64,000 nucleotides of DNA from assembly GCA_015179045.1 (NCBI GenBank), contig WHUZ01000074.1, positions 62,001-126,000 on the forward strand, read 5' to 3'. Made by a program: the position numbers and the translations under genes. Under the pieces are notes generated by a model. That model did not search any database and was not told the DNA's origin. It saw only the letters and a program-made list of their open reading frames with translations. Positions within the stretch are counted from its first letter, which is position 1. Each line of letters opens with the position of its first letter. Source of the stretch: Kalaharituber pfeilii (taxonomy: Eukaryota > Ascomycota > Pezizomycetes > Pezizales > Pezizaceae). Positions 63,659 through 64,000 of the stretch are shown here, one piece after another.

Positions 63659-64000
63659 TTGAAGTTCGATAGTCACAACGTTCCATGGAAGCCGGAAGCT
63701 CTATGGCGGCCCCTCATTGAGCTTGGTCATCCTTTCGTAACACGCTTAAGTAATAAAACAAGCTATGAAAACAGGGCAACCATGACTTGCATGGAATTTT
63801 GTAAGCTTTCCATCGCCCTAGTATCGATTCTTGCCTACCTATGGCCACCAATGCCTTTGAGATCTGTATTAGAACTACCACCACATAGAAATTTTCAAGA
63901 CATGGAGGGGGTGACCATATGTACCCAATTTCATGGAACACAACCAGCAGACCTTAAAACCCTTCAACCTCGTGATCTATTTGCATCACGTAAACCACAC
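63659..64000 (+). CDS. unidentified ORF running off the window
   Basis: Directly after TAG at 63656-63658 the plus strand is open for 114 codons to the window edge, with the first ATG at 63782. The translation has normal composition (MTCMEFCKLSIALVSILAYLW..., then ELPPHRNFQDMEGVTICTQF). Such an open frame beyond the duplication border suggests a partial exon or transposon ORF. No family recognised. Confidence 0.4.
   Translation, partial: MKFDSHNVPWKPEALWRPLIELGHPFVTRLSNKTSYENRATMTCMEFCKLSIALVSILAYLWPPMPLRSVLELPPHRNFQDMEGVTICTQFHGTQPADLKTLQPRDLFASRKPH

Overview
This window looks like repeat-rich nuclear DNA of a filamentous fungus, most likely an ascomycete. The reasons are: short spliceosomal introns (65-113 nt) with CTAAC-type branch sites, Tad-like LINEs that carry RNase H, fungal Ty3/gypsy and Ty1/copia lineages, an NLR of the NACHT-WD40 type, and fucose-specific lectins of the Aleuria AAL type. 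The AAL-like lectins hint at Pezizomycetes, but that placement is inference. No tRNA, rRNA, CRISPR or prokaryotic feature was seen.

Layout. 0-1.5 kb: the right end of a Mutator-like element (MULE) and a LINE ORF1 relic. 2.2-5.35 kb (minus): a NACHT-WD40 NLR gene with near-identical WD repeats and one frameshift. 5.4-14 kb: mostly unassigned DNA with LINE ORF1 relics. 15-18.7 kb: a decayed LINE ORF2, then gypsy reverse-transcriptase/RNase H relics. 19.4-21.9 kb: a multi-exon membrane-protein gene between two halves of gypsy pol. 22.5-24.9 kb: LINE 3' ends and gypsy integrase relics. 27.3-28.3, 42.7-43.8 and 46.3-47.3 kb: three three-exon fucose-lectin genes of identical architecture (287 codons each). 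30-41.3 kb: a copia relic broken by a nest of insertions. The largest is a 7.9 kb unit with 87-bp identical terminal inverted repeats (TIRs) and a perfect 9-bp target-site duplication (TSD). That unit contains a 4.0 kb LTR retrotransposon with an intact but internally deleted Gag-Pol ORF. 48.9-63.6 kb: five triple-domain H-type lectin genes. Two pairs (A1+B1, A2+B2) are copies of one ~3.9 kb segmental duplication, and a fifth (C, minus) has an Stm1-like N-terminus and a one-base frameshift. An unidentified frame runs off the right edge.

Four themes link the window. (1) It is a lectin/NLR locus expanded by duplication, consistent with recognition or defence roles (inference). (2) Two LINE 3'-tail families, A and B, insert extremely short 'tail-only' copies (40-100 nt plus poly-A) with TSDs; duplicated lectin segments supply empty sites for several. 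(3) Several MULEs share a related TIR and make 9-bp TSDs. (4) A family of TA-flanked inverted-repeat elements with GTAAYGATG-type termini recurs.

All calls come from reading the sequence; no database search was possible.
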